A stretch of DNA of 64,000 nucleotides. Source: Actinomycetes bacterium (GTDB lineage Bacteria > Actinomycetota > Coriobacteriia > Coriobacteriales > Eggerthellaceae). The notes beneath the pieces were generated by a model, which saw nothing but the letters and a program-made list of their open reading frames with translations, was not told the DNA's origin and did no database searches. The translations under genes and the position numbers were made by a program. Below are positions 33,644-43,041 of the stretch, piece by piece (the first letter of the stretch is position 1; each line of letters begins with the position of its first letter). Location of the stretch: the NCBI GenBank assembly GCA_023429565.1, contig JAEZDJ010000073.1, positions 1-64,000 on the forward strand, written 5' to 3'.

Positions 33644-36331
33644 ATGGTCGAAAACACAGCAGATGGCAAAATGCAGGACGGCAAAACGACCGACTTTGAT
33701 TTTCAGGCGCACGAGCGCCCCTTTTTCGAGGCATGGAAGGATGCTGGCTACTTTCAGCGCGGCGCGGGTTTCGGCTCAGGCAAGGATCAGCCCTACACGG
33801 TTGTCATTCCTCCCCCGAACATCACGGGTGTGCTGCATATGGGACACGCCCTCAATGACACCATCCAAGATGCCTGCGTCCGCCGTGCGCGCATGCAGGG
33901 CCATCCCACTCGCTGGATCATCGGAACCGATCATGCGGGCATAGCAACCCAGACGAAGGTCGACAAGATGCTTGCCGACAAAGGTATCAGCCGCCTTGAG
34001 ATAGGACGCGAGGCGTTTGTGGAGGCATGCTACGACTGGTATCGGGAGTACGGCGCCACCATAGTGAACCAGATCAAGGGCATCGGATGCTCGTGCGACT
34101 ACGACGACGAGCACTTCACGCTGGAACCAGCCTATGTGAAGGCGGTTCGCACGGTGTTCTCCGACTGGTATCACGACGGCCTCATCTATCGGGGAAAGCG
34201 CATCGTGAACTGGTGTCCCCATTGCACCACGGCCATAGCTGACGACGAGGCTGAATACGTGGAGGAGCACGGGCACCTCTGGTATCTGCGCTATCCTCTG
34301 GTCGACCCCGAGGAGGGACGCGAGTATCTGGTCGTTGCAACGACACGACCTGAAACCATGCTCGGTGACACCGGCGTGGCAGTCAATCCCAAAGACGAGC
34401 GCTTCGCCTCCCTTGTGGGCAAGAAGGTTCGGTTGCCTCTCGTGGACCGAGAGATCCCCATTTTCTCCGACTGGCACGTAGATGCCGATTTTGGCACAGG
34501 TTGCGTGAAGGTGACCCCCTCGCATGATCCCAATGACTGGGCCATGGGGGAGCGGGCCGGCCTCGAGCGCATCAACATCTTCGATGAGACCGCGCATGTG
34601 GTGGAGGGCTATGGGCCTTTCAGCGGCATGGACCGCGATGAGGCTCGTGAAGCCATTGTCAAGGCGATGGACGATCAGGGACTCCTCGACCACGTTGAGG
34701 ATCATGACCATTCCGTCATGACATGCTATCGCTGCCATACCAAGCTGGAGCCTTGGGAATCGGAGCAGTGGTTTGTTGCCGTGGACCGCCTCAAGCAGCG
34801 GGCTGCCGCCGTGGTGGAAGACGGTTCCATCCAGTTCCATCCTGAACGGTGGAAGCATGTCTATCTGGACTGGTTGGCCAATCTCAAGGACTGGTGCATT
34901 TCCCGCCAGCTGTGGTGGGGGCATCGCATCCCCATGTTCTATTGCGACACCTGTGGCTGGGAGGATGCCAGCGTCGAGGACATAGACGTTTGCCCCGTGT
35001 GCGGCGCACCGGTGCGCCAGGACGACGATGTGCTGGACACCTGGTTTTCTTCCCAACTGTGGCCTTTCGCGACGATGGGCTGGACCCAGGTCGGCCAGAA
35101 ATCCCCGGAGATCGACCAGGCGTATCCCACGCAGGTCCTCTCCACGGCTCGCGACATCATGGGCCTGTGGGTGGCTCGCATGGTGATGGCATCCATGTAC
35201 TGCTGCGACAGCATCCCCTTCGAACATGTCGTTATCCATCCCACCGTGATGGCGGCAGATGGCAAGCCCATGAGCAAGTCGCGCGGCAACGGGGTGGACC
35301 CTTTGAGGCTTATGCAGGATTACGGCGCCGACGGCATGCGCTTCGGTCTTCTCATGCAAGTGACGGGAACCCAGGACCTGAAGTTCAATGAGGCAAAGCT
35401 CGAAAGCAGCCGAAATTTCGCAAACAAGATCCGCAACGCCGCACGGTTCGTGTCGATGAACCTCGATGACTGGACGCCAAGTCCAGCGCAACCGGTGACG
35501 CCAGCGGATCGCTGGATATTCAGTCGCCTGGCGGGTTTGGTCGCCCGCCTTGACAAAGCGTATGCAGATTTTGAATTCGGCGAGATCACTCGGGAGCTGT
35601 ACACATTTTTCTGGAATGAGTTCTGTGACTGGTATATCGAGTTTTCCAAGGCTCGTCTTTCTGGCTCCCCGGAGGACCGCGCGGCCTGTCAGAGCAACCT
35701 TGTATTTGTTCTTGACCAGGCATTGCGCCTGCTTCATCCCATCATGCCCTTTGTGACGGAGGAAATATACCAGACACTTCCCGGCACGAAGGAGGCTCCT
35801 TATCTCATCGTTTCGTCCTGGCCGGACGCCGCTGCGCTTGCTTCCTATGTCGATGACGAGGCTGAGCGCTCGATTCAGATGGTGACCGAGACCGTGTCGG
35901 CGATTCGCTCGACTCGTGCACGCTATGGCATATCTCCGAAGACGGGACTTGACGTCGTCGTTAAGGCGGGAGCGGAGGATGCCGCCTTGCTCGAGGCGCA
36001 GCGCGCTCTCATAGAAGGCATGGGCGGCACGAAGTCTCTGGTGATCGCCCAAGATGCCGAGAAGCCCTCCGAGTCAGGGGTGACGCTCGCTGCGGGCTTG
36101 GAGGTGTACACGGTGCTTTCCGGCCTTGTCGACTTTGACGTTGAGCGCAAACGCCTTGAAAAGGGACGGGAGACGCTTGTTAAGGATGTTGAAAAGCTTG
36201 GCAAGAAACTTTCCAATCCTGGCTTTTTGGCCAAGGCTGCGCCGGAGATCATTGCCAAGGACCGTTCCAAGCTGGCTGATTTGACCGACAAGCTTGGCCG
36301 CGTTGAGGCTCAGTTAGCAGAAATTGCGTAA
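33644..36331 (+). CDS. valS: valine--tRNA ligase
   Basis: This class I synthetase charges tRNA-Val and edits mischarged Thr. The HIGH motif is in PPPNITGVLHMGHALND (HMGH from residue 65) and KMSKS is KPMSKSRGN (residues 541-546). The CP1 editing domain (TTRPETMLGDTGVAV, about 220-350) and the VDPLRLMQDYGADGMRF segment are intact. The C terminus is the ValS coiled coil (FDVERKRLEKGRETLVKDVEKL ... LGRVEAQLAEIA). The 895 residues are typical. The start ATG has AAAGAGCAGG upstream. It follows the clp terminator, so it probably has its own promoter. Confidence 0.98.
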   Translation: MVENTADGKMQDGKTTDFDFQAHERPFFEAWKDAGYFQRGAGFGSGKDQPYTVVIPPPNITGVLHMGHALNDTIQDACVRRARMQGHPTRWIIGTDHAGIATQTKVDKMLADKGISRLEIGREAFVEACYDWYREYGATIVNQIKGIGCSCDYDDEHFTLEPAYVKAVRTVFSDWYHDGLIYRGKRIVNWCPHCTTAIADDEAEYVEEHGHLWYLRYPLVDPEEGREYLVVATTRPETMLGDTGVAVNPKDERFASLVGKKVRLPLVDREIPIFSDWHVDADFGTGCVKVTPSHDPNDWAMGERAGLERINIFDETAHVVEGYGPFSGMDRDEAREAIVKAMDDQGLLDHVEDHDHSVMTCYRCHTKLEPWESEQWFVAVDRLKQRAAAVVEDGSIQFHPERWKHVYLDWLANLKDWCISRQLWWGHRIPMFYCDTCGWEDASVEDIDVCPVCGAPVRQDDDVLDTWFSSQLWPFATMGWTQVGQKSPEIDQAYPTQVLSTARDIMGLWVARMVMASMYCCDSIPFEHVVIHPTVMAADGKPMSKSRGNGVDPLRLMQDYGADGMRFGLLMQVTGTQDLKFNEAKLESSRNFANKIRNAARFVSMNLDDWTPSPAQPVTPADRWIFSRLAGLVARLDKAYADFEFGEITRELYTFFWNEFCDWYIEFSKARLSGSPEDRAACQSNLVFVLDQALRLLHPIMPFVTEEIYQTLPGTKEAPYLIVSSWPDAAALASYVDDEAERSIQMVTETVSAIRSTRARYGISPKTGLDVVVKAGAEDAALLEAQRALIEGMGGTKSLVIAQDAEKPSESGVTLAAGLEVYTVLSGLVDFDVERKRLEKGRETLVKDVEKLGKKLSNPGFLAKAAPEIIAKDRSKLADLTDKLGRVEAQLAEIA

Positions 36332-36358
36332 CAAAGGCGATGGACTGGGCATCTTTGA

Positions 36359-36364
36359 TATAAT
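36359..36364 (+). promoter_or_regulatory. extended -10 promoter of the zinc-ribbon gene
   Basis: TGATATAAT contains a perfect TATAAT (36359-36364) with the TG extension, in the gap after valS. The -35 match is poor, as is usual with an extended -10. Confidence 0.6.
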
Positions 36365-36447
36365 GACTGATTGTGCCGACACCTGCGTGTCTGCACAATG
36401 GTCGAATGTCCGGCTTTGCGCGGGCAAACGAAGAGAACGGGGTTGAA

Positions 36448-36999
36448 ATGAACGAACTGCTGTCCCAACTATGGACGCCTGAGTTGCGAGCCGCGTTCAC
36501 CGTGGTCATGGTTCTGCTCGTCATCCTGTACGTGCTGTCCATCGTCTGGGTGGTTCGTGACGCTTACCTGCGCGGTTCTTCATGGTACATATGGGGTGCC
36601 GTGTCGCTCATCCCGCTGCTCGGGGTTATCGCGTATTGCTTGTTGCGTCCTCCTCTGTTGCAGATCGACCGTGACGAGCAGGAACTTGAGATTGCCCTCA
36701 AACAGCGGGAACTCATGAAATACGGCGAATGCGCAAACTGCGGCTATCCGGTCGAATCTGACTATGTGCTCTGCCCGAATTGCCACCAACGCCTGAAGAA
36801 CCTGTGCGGAACCTGCAACCATGCCCTCGATCCCACCTGGACGGTGTGTCCGTACTGCGGCACTCCAGTTGCGGGTGGCCAGCGCGTGCGTCGAGCACCG
36901 GGTCCCCAGCGTGCCCGAACGCCGCGGCCGCAGCAGGCGGCACCCCAACAAGCGAGACAGCCTCACGCAGCTGCTCATCCTGAGCGTTCTGCGCAGTAA
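36448..36999 (+). CDS. membrane protein with double zinc ribbon
   Basis: This 183-residue protein has two membrane helices near the N terminus (about 12-35 and 45-62, the latter VSLIPLLGVIAYCLLRP). A Lys/Glu helix and two zinc-ribbon half-sites follow: CANCGYPVESDYVLCPNC and CGTCNHALDPTWTVCPYC. Zinc is likely bound between them. The C terminus is a disordered Gln/Pro/Arg/Ala tail. Similar proteins are common in Coriobacteriia and have no assigned function; the ribbon may bind protein or nucleic acid. ATG 36448 has only a weak GGGG; upstream in-frame codons are unlikely. Confidence 0.8.
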   Translation: MNELLSQLWTPELRAAFTVVMVLLVILYVLSIVWVVRDAYLRGSSWYIWGAVSLIPLLGVIAYCLLRPPLLQIDRDEQELEIALKQRELMKYGECANCGYPVESDYVLCPNCHQRLKNLCGTCNHALDPTWTVCPYCGTPVAGGQRVRRAPGPQRARTPRPQQAAPQQARQPHAAAHPERSAQ

Positions 37000-37017
37000 C
37001 TTGTCCTTGCAGACTGG

Positions 37018-37053
37018 GAAGCCGCCTTGCTTGAGGCGGCTTCTTGTTGTTTG
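37018..37053 (+). terminator. intrinsic terminator of the zinc-ribbon gene
   Basis: GAAGCCGCC (37018-37026) pairs perfectly with GGCGGCTTC (37035-37043), followed by the T-rich TTGTTGTTTG. Confidence 0.88.
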
Positions 37054-37168
37054 AAACGACGTTTTCGCTTTGTTCCCATCGCATTTTGGGGCAGGGTGGG
37101 GCGTTCCGACCACGAAGAATCGAACGTGCAGGTGCTTTGTGTGCACCCGGCACAAGAAAGGAATGGCC

Positions 37169-39088
37169 ATGAACATCATATTGCCTGACGGATCCTCCAA
37201 GGAGGTCGCATCGGGAGCAACGGTCGCCGACGTGGCTTCGGCCATTGGAGCGGGCCTTGCCAAGGCAGCGCTGGCCGGCATAGTCAACGATAGGCCTGTT
37301 GACCTCGGCACGGTTGTCTCGGAGGGCGATTCGGTCGCCATCGTCACCTCAAAATCTCCCGAAGCTCTCGACCTGCTTCGTCATTCTGCAGCACATATCA
37401 TGGCCCAGGCATTGGAGGATATCTATCCCAGCATAGAGTTCGGCGTCGGGCCCGCTGTTGAAAACGGGTTCTACTATGACGTGAAGCTTGATCGCAGCCT
37501 TACCCCGGAGGATTTGGAGAAAATTGAAGCCCGTATGGCTGCAATCGTTCAAGCCGCCGAGCCGTTCGTCCGCACAGAGGTGACGCGCGACGAGGCGCTC
37601 AACCTTTTCAAGGCAAAAGGCCAGAACCTCAAATGCGAGCTTGTCGAAGATCTCCCGGTGGACGAGACCATCACCACTTACACCATAGGCTCGTTTGTTG
37701 ACCTCTGCCGGGGCCCTCATATTCCGGACACCTCGAGGCTTGCCGCATTCAAGCTGACGAAGCTGGCCGGCGCCTATTGGAGGGGCGACAGCGATCGCGA
37801 GATGTTGCAGCGCATCTATGGCACGGCGTTTTTCAGCAAGAAGGACCTGGAGACCTACCTGAGCACTATGGAGGAAGCTGAAAAGCGCGATCACCGCAAA
37901 CTCGGGCGCGAGCTTGGCATCTACATGATGGATCCCATGGCAGGCGTAGGCTTGCCGCTGTATCTCCCCAAAGGCGCCCGCGTCATTCGCACCATGCAGG
38001 AATGGCTGCGCCGCGATCTGTACTCTCGCGGCTACGAGGAGGTCATTACTCCCCATATCTACAATGCCGATGTATGGAAAACGTCGGGGCATTACGGCTT
38101 CTATCACGAAAACATGTACTTCTTCAACATCAACGAAGGCGATGACGAGAATCCTCGTCTGACCGAATACGCCGTGAAGCCCATGAACTGTCCTGGCCAT
38201 GTCATGCTGTATAGAAACGACATCCATTCCTATCGAGACCTGCCGTTGCGATATTTCGAGTTCGGGACGGTCTATCGCCATGAGATGAGCGGCGTGGTGC
38301 ACGGCCTGCTGCGTGCTCGCGGTTTCACTCAAGACGATGCGCATATTTTCTGCACGCGAGACCAAGTGGTTGATGAGGTGGTGTCGATCCTCGACATCGT
38401 CGATCACATCATGACCACGTTCGGCTTTGAGTACTCGGCAGAGATATCAACTCGTCCGGAGAAGAGCATCGGCACCGACGACATGTGGGAGCATGCAACC
38501 GACGCGCTGAAAGACGCATGCGCCCGCCACGGCTTGGCCTATGACATCAACGAGGGCGACGGAGCATTCTACGGTCCAAAGATCGACATCAAGGTAAAGG
38601 ATGCGATTGGGCGCACATGGCAATGCTCGACCGTCCAAGTCGACTTCAACATGCCGGAGCGTTTTGGGCTGACCTATCGCACCGAGGACAACACCGAGGA
38701 GCGTCCTTGGATGCTTCACCGTGCCATCTTTGGCTCGATCGAGCGCTTCTTGGGAATACTCATCGAGCATTATGCCGGCGCACTTCCTTTGTGGCTCGCT
38801 CCGGTGCAGGTGATCGTGCTCCCCATTGCAGACCGTCATAAGGATGCGGCGAAGGACCTGATGAAAAAGATTACGGCTGCCGGCGGACGCGTCGAGCTCT
38901 ACGATCAGAATGAGCCGATGCGCGTCAAGATAGCCAAGGCTCAGAGTCAGAAGGTTCCCTATATGGTCGTTCTTGGCGACAAGGAGATCGAGAACGGAAC
39001 CGTCTCGGTGCGAGAGCGCCATGAGGGCGATCTCGGTTCGTGGGAAGTTGACAAGCTGTTGCAAGTTATCGGAGACGCAGCGCTGTAA
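37169..39088 (+). CDS. thrS: threonine--tRNA ligase
   Basis: This class II synthetase charges tRNA-Thr. Domains in order: TGS (MNIILPDGSSKEVASGATV, 1-60), the editing/SAD domain with RHSAAHIMAQAL, the class II core (motif 2 FEFGTVYRHEMSGVVHGLLRARGFTQDDAH) with zinc ligands Cys in MNCPGH and His in DDAH, and the anticodon-binding domain ending LGDKEIENGTVSVR. The 639 residues are normal. ATG 37169 has AAGAAAGGA at good spacing; ATG 37163 is too close to it. No T-box was seen in the 116 nt between the preceding terminator and the start. Confidence 0.98.
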   Translation: MNIILPDGSSKEVASGATVADVASAIGAGLAKAALAGIVNDRPVDLGTVVSEGDSVAIVTSKSPEALDLLRHSAAHIMAQALEDIYPSIEFGVGPAVENGFYYDVKLDRSLTPEDLEKIEARMAAIVQAAEPFVRTEVTRDEALNLFKAKGQNLKCELVEDLPVDETITTYTIGSFVDLCRGPHIPDTSRLAAFKLTKLAGAYWRGDSDREMLQRIYGTAFFSKKDLETYLSTMEEAEKRDHRKLGRELGIYMMDPMAGVGLPLYLPKGARVIRTMQEWLRRDLYSRGYEEVITPHIYNADVWKTSGHYGFYHENMYFFNINEGDDENPRLTEYAVKPMNCPGHVMLYRNDIHSYRDLPLRYFEFGTVYRHEMSGVVHGLLRARGFTQDDAHIFCTRDQVVDEVVSILDIVDHIMTTFGFEYSAEISTRPEKSIGTDDMWEHATDALKDACARHGLAYDINEGDGAFYGPKIDIKVKDAIGRTWQCSTVQVDFNMPERFGLTYRTEDNTEERPWMLHRAIFGSIERFLGILIEHYAGALPLWLAPVQVIVLPIADRHKDAAKDLMKKITAAGGRVELYDQNEPMRVKIAKAQSQKVPYMVVLGDKEIENGTVSVRERHEGDLGSWEVDKLLQVIGDAAL

Positions 39089-39104
39089 ACCTCGACCAAG
39101 TCTT

Positions 39105-39149
39105 GCCCAGCCCTCCTCCGCACGCACGGGGAGGGCTGGGCCTTTTTTT
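39105..39149 (+). terminator. intrinsic terminator of thrS
   Basis: GCCCAGCCCTCC (39105-39116) pairs perfectly with GGAGGGCTGGGC (39130-39141), followed by C and seven T. Confidence 0.95.
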
Positions 39150-39167
39150 GCAGATGAGGCAGCCTTT

Positions 39168-39434
39168 TCAAGTCAGGTGAAGCCGGTAGACCGTGGGAGG
39201 ATCGCAGTCCCATGCGGAAAGGCTGAAGCCGGACAGGTCGTAGGATCCATCCGACGTGTTCTGATCAAGCGCGGTCGCGGGTATGCCGTAGGGAAACGTG
39301 CGATTTTGCGTCTGGCCGGGTTCGAGCATGTTCCAATCTTCCGCCAAAGCATAGAAGACCTTTCCGCTGTCGGATGGCGTGCCGTAAAGCGGATCTATGG
39401 CGAGCCGTCCTCTTCTCCGGTGGCGTGAGCTCAC
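39168..39434 (-). CDS. small protein of unknown function, possible truncated remnant
   Basis: I do not recognise this 88-residue protein. After a basic start (SSRHRRRGRL) it reads like the C-terminal part of a beta-rich domain (DPLYGTPSDSGKVFYALAEDW ... LSAWDCDPPTVYRLHLT), rich in Tyr, Trp, Asp and Gly. It has no signal peptide or membrane helix. The composition looks like real coding sequence rather than a shadow frame, but the start is abrupt. A GTG at 39434 with AAGGGA upstream is usable. It lies 18 nt after the CPA2 antiporter stop on the same strand. It may be a remnant of a larger gene. Confidence 0.45.
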   Translation of the reverse strand: MSSRHRRRGRLAIDPLYGTPSDSGKVFYALAEDWNMLEPGQTQNRTFPYGIPATALDQNTSDGSYDLSGFSLSAWDCDPPTVYRLHLT

Positions 39435-39452
39435 CTGTCCCTTGTCTCCCGG

Positions 39453-41264
39453 TTATTTCTGCGGACCCTCGTTTGCGTCATTCCCGTTGGCATCGTCCTG
39501 GGAGTGCTTGAGGCTGGCCAGGCGCGTTGCCAGTTCTGCGGCGAACAGCGTCGCCACGCGTTTGGCATCCGCTGCGTTGGCCGCCGATGCTTGCTGAACG
39601 AGCTCGGCGTATTCTTTTCCTACATCCTCAGATGAGGTGCCTTTGGCGCCAAGCGTGACGGTTGTCCCTTGAGGATCATCCTTTCGCTGCGCTCCGACCG
39701 CCTCGTCTCCGACTTTTTTAAGCTCCGACCAATGCTGATCGCCCTCATCTTTCAGGCGTGCCCAGGCTGCGTCGCCATCGGTTTTTGTCGCGCTCCATTC
39801 CTTGTCGCCTCGGGCTTTGACCTCGTTCCAGAGGGTCGGATCAAGCTTTGCGTCTTTCATGAAATCGGCGACTTTTTCAATATGATCATCCGACAGCCAA
39901 TTTTCCATGACGTTTTTTGTCAGACTGTTCACAGCTAGATGGCTTGTTGAGGGAAGGCGGCCGAACAAGCCTGCTTTCGTAATGCTGTCCTGCTTTGAGA
40001 GCAGGCGTTCAAGCGCGAGATGGTCGCGTAAAATGCTTGCTGCTTGGTTGGGATTCCTCGAGATCTCCTTCACCGCATCGAGTGGTTTTGTGTCCGACAC
40101 GCGATAGGCGATTGAGGCGAGCAGCGGCATAAGGAACACCGTGATGGCCCCAGCCGCCACCAAGACCGATGCGGTTTGCTGCGACATGGCGTCTGCCTCG
40201 ACGGCTACGGCGGTCACTGCGACGATGATGGGGAGTGCGGTCGTGCAGTAGAGCGCGATGGATAGGCGGTTATGCGTTGACATGTCTCGGGTGTCTTTGC
40301 CGGTTGAAAGCGCCACGAACACGGGCACGGCTCGAATGAGGAGCAGCATGAGGATGAATCCCACCAAAAGAACGGGCTGTTGAAACACGGCCATCAAATC
40401 TATTTTTGCTCCGGAAACGACAAAGAAGATTGGAATGAGAAAACCGTACGCCAGCCCATTGAGCTTGTTTTCGAGGGCATCATTGCCTTCGGGCACGATG
40501 TAGCGCAGCACGAAGCCTGCAGCAAATGCTCCAAGCACGATGTCCAGGTCAAAGGCGGCAGACACGGCTACCAGTCCGACGAGGAGCAGAACGGTGACCC
40601 GCATCATGGTCTGAGAGGTGGTGTTGGCGTTTTCAGTCAGGAAATGAAAAATCTTATAGCCTGCCTTTTTCGCCTTGGCCGGAACGACGGCGACAAGGAC
40701 GGCGATTGCCACGAATGCCAACAAGATGAGGATGGTCTTCCATTCTGCACGCGTGGAGAGCAGCAGGGCCATTGCAAACACGGGACAGAGTTCTCCCCAG
40801 GTGCCATATGAGAGGATCGACTCGCCAACTCGGGTGCCCATCAACCCGCGTTCTTTCAAGATGGGAAGGAGGGTGCCAAGCGCCGTGGTCGACATTGCGA
40901 TGGCGACGGCGATGCCATCGATGTGGTTGGCCGAAGCGACGGGCGAGAGGGCTACCGCAAGGAATGCGAGCATGAGGCAGACGATCCACGTGAGAAACCC
41001 TCGTCGCCCTTGGTTTCCGGTAAGGGTCTTGGGATTGATGTCATAGCCTGCGAGCAGGAAGAGGAAGGCGAGCCCAAGATCCGAGAGGAGTCCGACAGAG
41101 TCTGTGATCTGGATGGCATTGACCAGGTGCGGTCCTAGAATCGACCCCGCGATGAGGAGAAAGACAACTTCGGGAATGAGTTTCCCCGGGATGAGCTGAG
41201 CGACAATGGGGGAGACTGCCGCGACGAGTGCAATGACGGCGAGCGATATGAAGTCCACGGGCAT
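39453..41264 (-). CDS. CPA2-family cation/proton antiporter with repeated C-terminal tail
   Basis: The first ~385 residues hold about twelve membrane helices of the Kef-type CPA2 fold (LIPEVVFLLIAGSILGPHLV, LGLAFLFLLAGYDINPKTL, STTALGTLLPILKERGL, VLGAFAAGFVLRY). No RCK/TrkA_N nucleotide-binding domain follows. Instead a ~215-residue cytoplasmic tail contains four consecutive 11-residue repeats, W-x3-K-x2-G-D-x2, with Trp at 479, 490, 501 and 512, then a Ser/Ala-rich end. It probably exchanges Na+ or K+ for H+; the specificity and the tail's role are unknown. The ATG at 41264 follows AAAGGGATC. Confidence 0.88.
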   Translation of the reverse strand: MPVDFISLAVIALVAAVSPIVAQLIPGKLIPEVVFLLIAGSILGPHLVNAIQITDSVGLLSDLGLAFLFLLAGYDINPKTLTGNQGRRGFLTWIVCLMLAFLAVALSPVASANHIDGIAVAIAMSTTALGTLLPILKERGLMGTRVGESILSYGTWGELCPVFAMALLLSTRAEWKTILILLAFVAIAVLVAVVPAKAKKAGYKIFHFLTENANTTSQTMMRVTVLLLVGLVAVSAAFDLDIVLGAFAAGFVLRYIVPEGNDALENKLNGLAYGFLIPIFFVVSGAKIDLMAVFQQPVLLVGFILMLLLIRAVPVFVALSTGKDTRDMSTHNRLSIALYCTTALPIIVAVTAVAVEADAMSQQTASVLVAAGAITVFLMPLLASIAYRVSDTKPLDAVKEISRNPNQAASILRDHLALERLLSKQDSITKAGLFGRLPSTSHLAVNSLTKNVMENWLSDDHIEKVADFMKDAKLDPTLWNEVKARGDKEWSATKTDGDAAWARLKDEGDQHWSELKKVGDEAVGAQRKDDPQGTTVTLGAKGTSSEDVGKEYAELVQQASAANAADAKRVATLFAAELATRLASLKHSQDDANGNDANEGPQK

Positions 41265-41421
41265 AGTGATCCCTTTTCACCGAGGCAACGGACAATTTGT
41301 AGATACGTCAACGTATAATTTTACCCTTTGCCCACTCCTGGCGCATGTCCAAACAAAAACAGGTATTCAACGGGAATCTTATAGTCGGTCAACTATGCAG
41401 GCGCTTGCATGAGGAGACGTC

Positions 41422-42363
41422 CTAGCTTTCCAAATAGGCTTGAAGCGCGCTCCATTGGCGGGCGGCCTCGGCGTATCCCTGTCCATAGAGGTCAAGCAGC
41501 TTGTCGGCATCCTTCTCCATGCTTCCGACGGTGACGGGTTGGGGTGGGCGAATCACGAAGGCCTCACGTTCGTGGTGGAGTTTCGGCAGCAGACGGTAGA
41601 TTCGATTGTATTCAAAATGACGATAATGCAGTCGATCAAGATAGAAAGGGAAGGGGGCGTATCTCTGACGAAGAATGGCCATGAGCTTGTTTGCTTCCTT
41701 CACGTAATCGTCGGCTTGGGTAAGCACGACGATATGTTTCTTTGCGCCGGTGAGCATCGAATAGATGATCGGCACGCTGTCGCATGTTCCGCCGTCGAGC
41801 AATCGCTTTCCGTCCGTTTCAACTATTTTGCTTATGAGGGGCATGGCTGACGAGGCTATGAGGTACGGGATGTCGACGATGGGGTCTTCGAGCGAGTGAT
41901 AGTCGGCTTCTCCCGTGTCGAGATCGCTGGAGACGACGGTCAGCTTCATCGGTGAGTCCGTGAACGCGCCGTAATCGAACGGTTCCAGCTTGTTGGGGAT
42001 CTCATCGAAAGCGAAAGCGCGGCCGAAAGCGTTTCCTGTGCGAACGAAACTCTTCATGGACAGGTAGCGCCAGTCATCGCAATACTTCGTATTGATATAG
42101 CAGGCGCGTCCAAAAGATCCGGCGATGTAGTTGTAGCCGTTGAGGGCCCCGGCCGAAACGCCGATGACACGCTCGCAAAACAGCTTCTGCTCCATGAAGT
42201 AGTCGAGCACGCCAGCGGTGAATTGGCCTCGCATGGCACCGCCTTCAAGCACGAGGTTGACGGGTTGCGCCCGGCAGCCCTGCCAGGCGGGAGGAGGCAT
42301 CTCTTCCAAAGACGGAGAAGTGTCCTGAAACGTTGCATGCTGGTTCGCTGGAGATGTGCTCAT
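41422..42363 (-). CDS. patatin-like phospholipase (RssA/YjjU-like)
   Basis: Patatin-family enzymes are serine acyl hydrolases with a Ser-Asp dyad. The oxyanion loop LEGGAMRG (residues 39-46), the nucleophile elbow GVSAG with Ser70, and the catalytic Asp190 in LLDGGTCDS are all present. The 313 residues match the YjjU/patatin group of bacterial proteins. There is no signal peptide, so it acts in the cytoplasm or at the inner membrane face. ATG 42363 has AAAGGA upstream; the longer frame to 42480 lacks a ribosome-binding site. It is divergent from trxA. The lipid substrate is unknown. Confidence 0.92.
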   Translation of the reverse strand: MSTSPANQHATFQDTSPSLEEMPPPAWQGCRAQPVNLVLEGGAMRGQFTAGVLDYFMEQKLFCERVIGVSAGALNGYNYIAGSFGRACYINTKYCDDWRYLSMKSFVRTGNAFGRAFAFDEIPNKLEPFDYGAFTDSPMKLTVVSSDLDTGEADYHSLEDPIVDIPYLIASSAMPLISKIVETDGKRLLDGGTCDSVPIIYSMLTGAKKHIVVLTQADDYVKEANKLMAILRQRYAPFPFYLDRLHYRHFEYNRIYRLLPKLHHEREAFVIRPPQPVTVGSMEKDADKLLDLYGQGYAEAARQWSALQAYLES

Positions 42364-42623
42364 AGGGAGTCCTTTCTTTTGTTCTCGCCCATTATAGCGT
42401 GTTTGCATGGGCGGTTCGAAAGGCCGTTCACCGAGATGATATGTCGTATTTATCGGAATTATCCACCTATCCGGTAACACATGCTGGACGAACCGATTGC
42501 GGAGGCTACAATTGTCGGGAAGAGAAAAAATCGGCCGTTACTGACGAACGTGCCGACACGTCAGGCGCTGAGCGCGTCGCATGCAGGCGAGGCGTCTGCA
42601 TCGTATCGAAGGAGGCAGGTAGT

Positions 42624-42932
42624 ATGAGCGAAGTGGTGTCCTCTTCTGATTTTCAGTCCAAGGTGATCGATGCGCAGGGTCCCGTGCTCGTCGATTTTTT
42701 CGCGACATGGTGTGGTCCTTGCAAAATGCTTGCCCCAACCCTCGAAGAGGTTGCGGGAGAGGTTGCTGGGAAGGCCACGGTGTATAAACTTGACATCGAT
42801 CAGAGCCCTGACATCGCCCAACGTTATGGCGTCATGAGCGTCCCGACTTTGGTGGTGTTCGAAGGCGGCGAGATCAAGAACCAGGCAGTCGGCGTGCAGC
42901 CCAAACAGAACATCTTGGCCATGATTGGCTAA
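42624..42932 (+). CDS. trxA: thioredoxin
   Basis: This 102-residue protein has the standard active site WCGPC (Cys30, Cys33), the cis-Pro segment MSVPTLVVF and normal thioredoxin length. It is a cytoplasmic dithiol donor for reductases such as MsrAB, encoded convergently just downstream, and probably the peroxidase at 4257. ATG 42624 follows GGAGG. It is monocistronic with a strong terminator. Its reductase, trxB, lies about 6 kb away on the same strand. Confidence 0.97.
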   Translation: MSEVVSSSDFQSKVIDAQGPVLVDFFATWCGPCKMLAPTLEEVAGEVAGKATVYKLDIDQSPDIAQRYGVMSVPTLVVFEGGEIKNQAVGVQPKQNILAMIG

Positions 42933-42953
42933 GGCAGAGCCAAAGGTTTCAGG

Positions 42954-42997
42954 AGGAGGGGGCTGGCCGGTTATCGAGGCCAGCCCCCTCCTTTCGT
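42954..42997 (+). terminator. intrinsic terminator of trxA
   Basis: AGGAGGGGGCTGGCC (42954-42968) pairs with GGCCAGCCCCCTCCT (42978-42992) in a 15-bp stem, followed by TTTCG. It may also serve the convergent msrAB gene. Confidence 0.9.
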
Positions 42998-43041
42998 TTC
43001 CATAAGCAGGAGACGATCGATGCGCGTCGAGCGTGCATCGA

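Noticed and set aside
37054..37168. T-box upstream of thrS
   Set aside because: No AGAGAG stem I or GGGTGGNACC core is present; the region is short and follows directly after a terminator.
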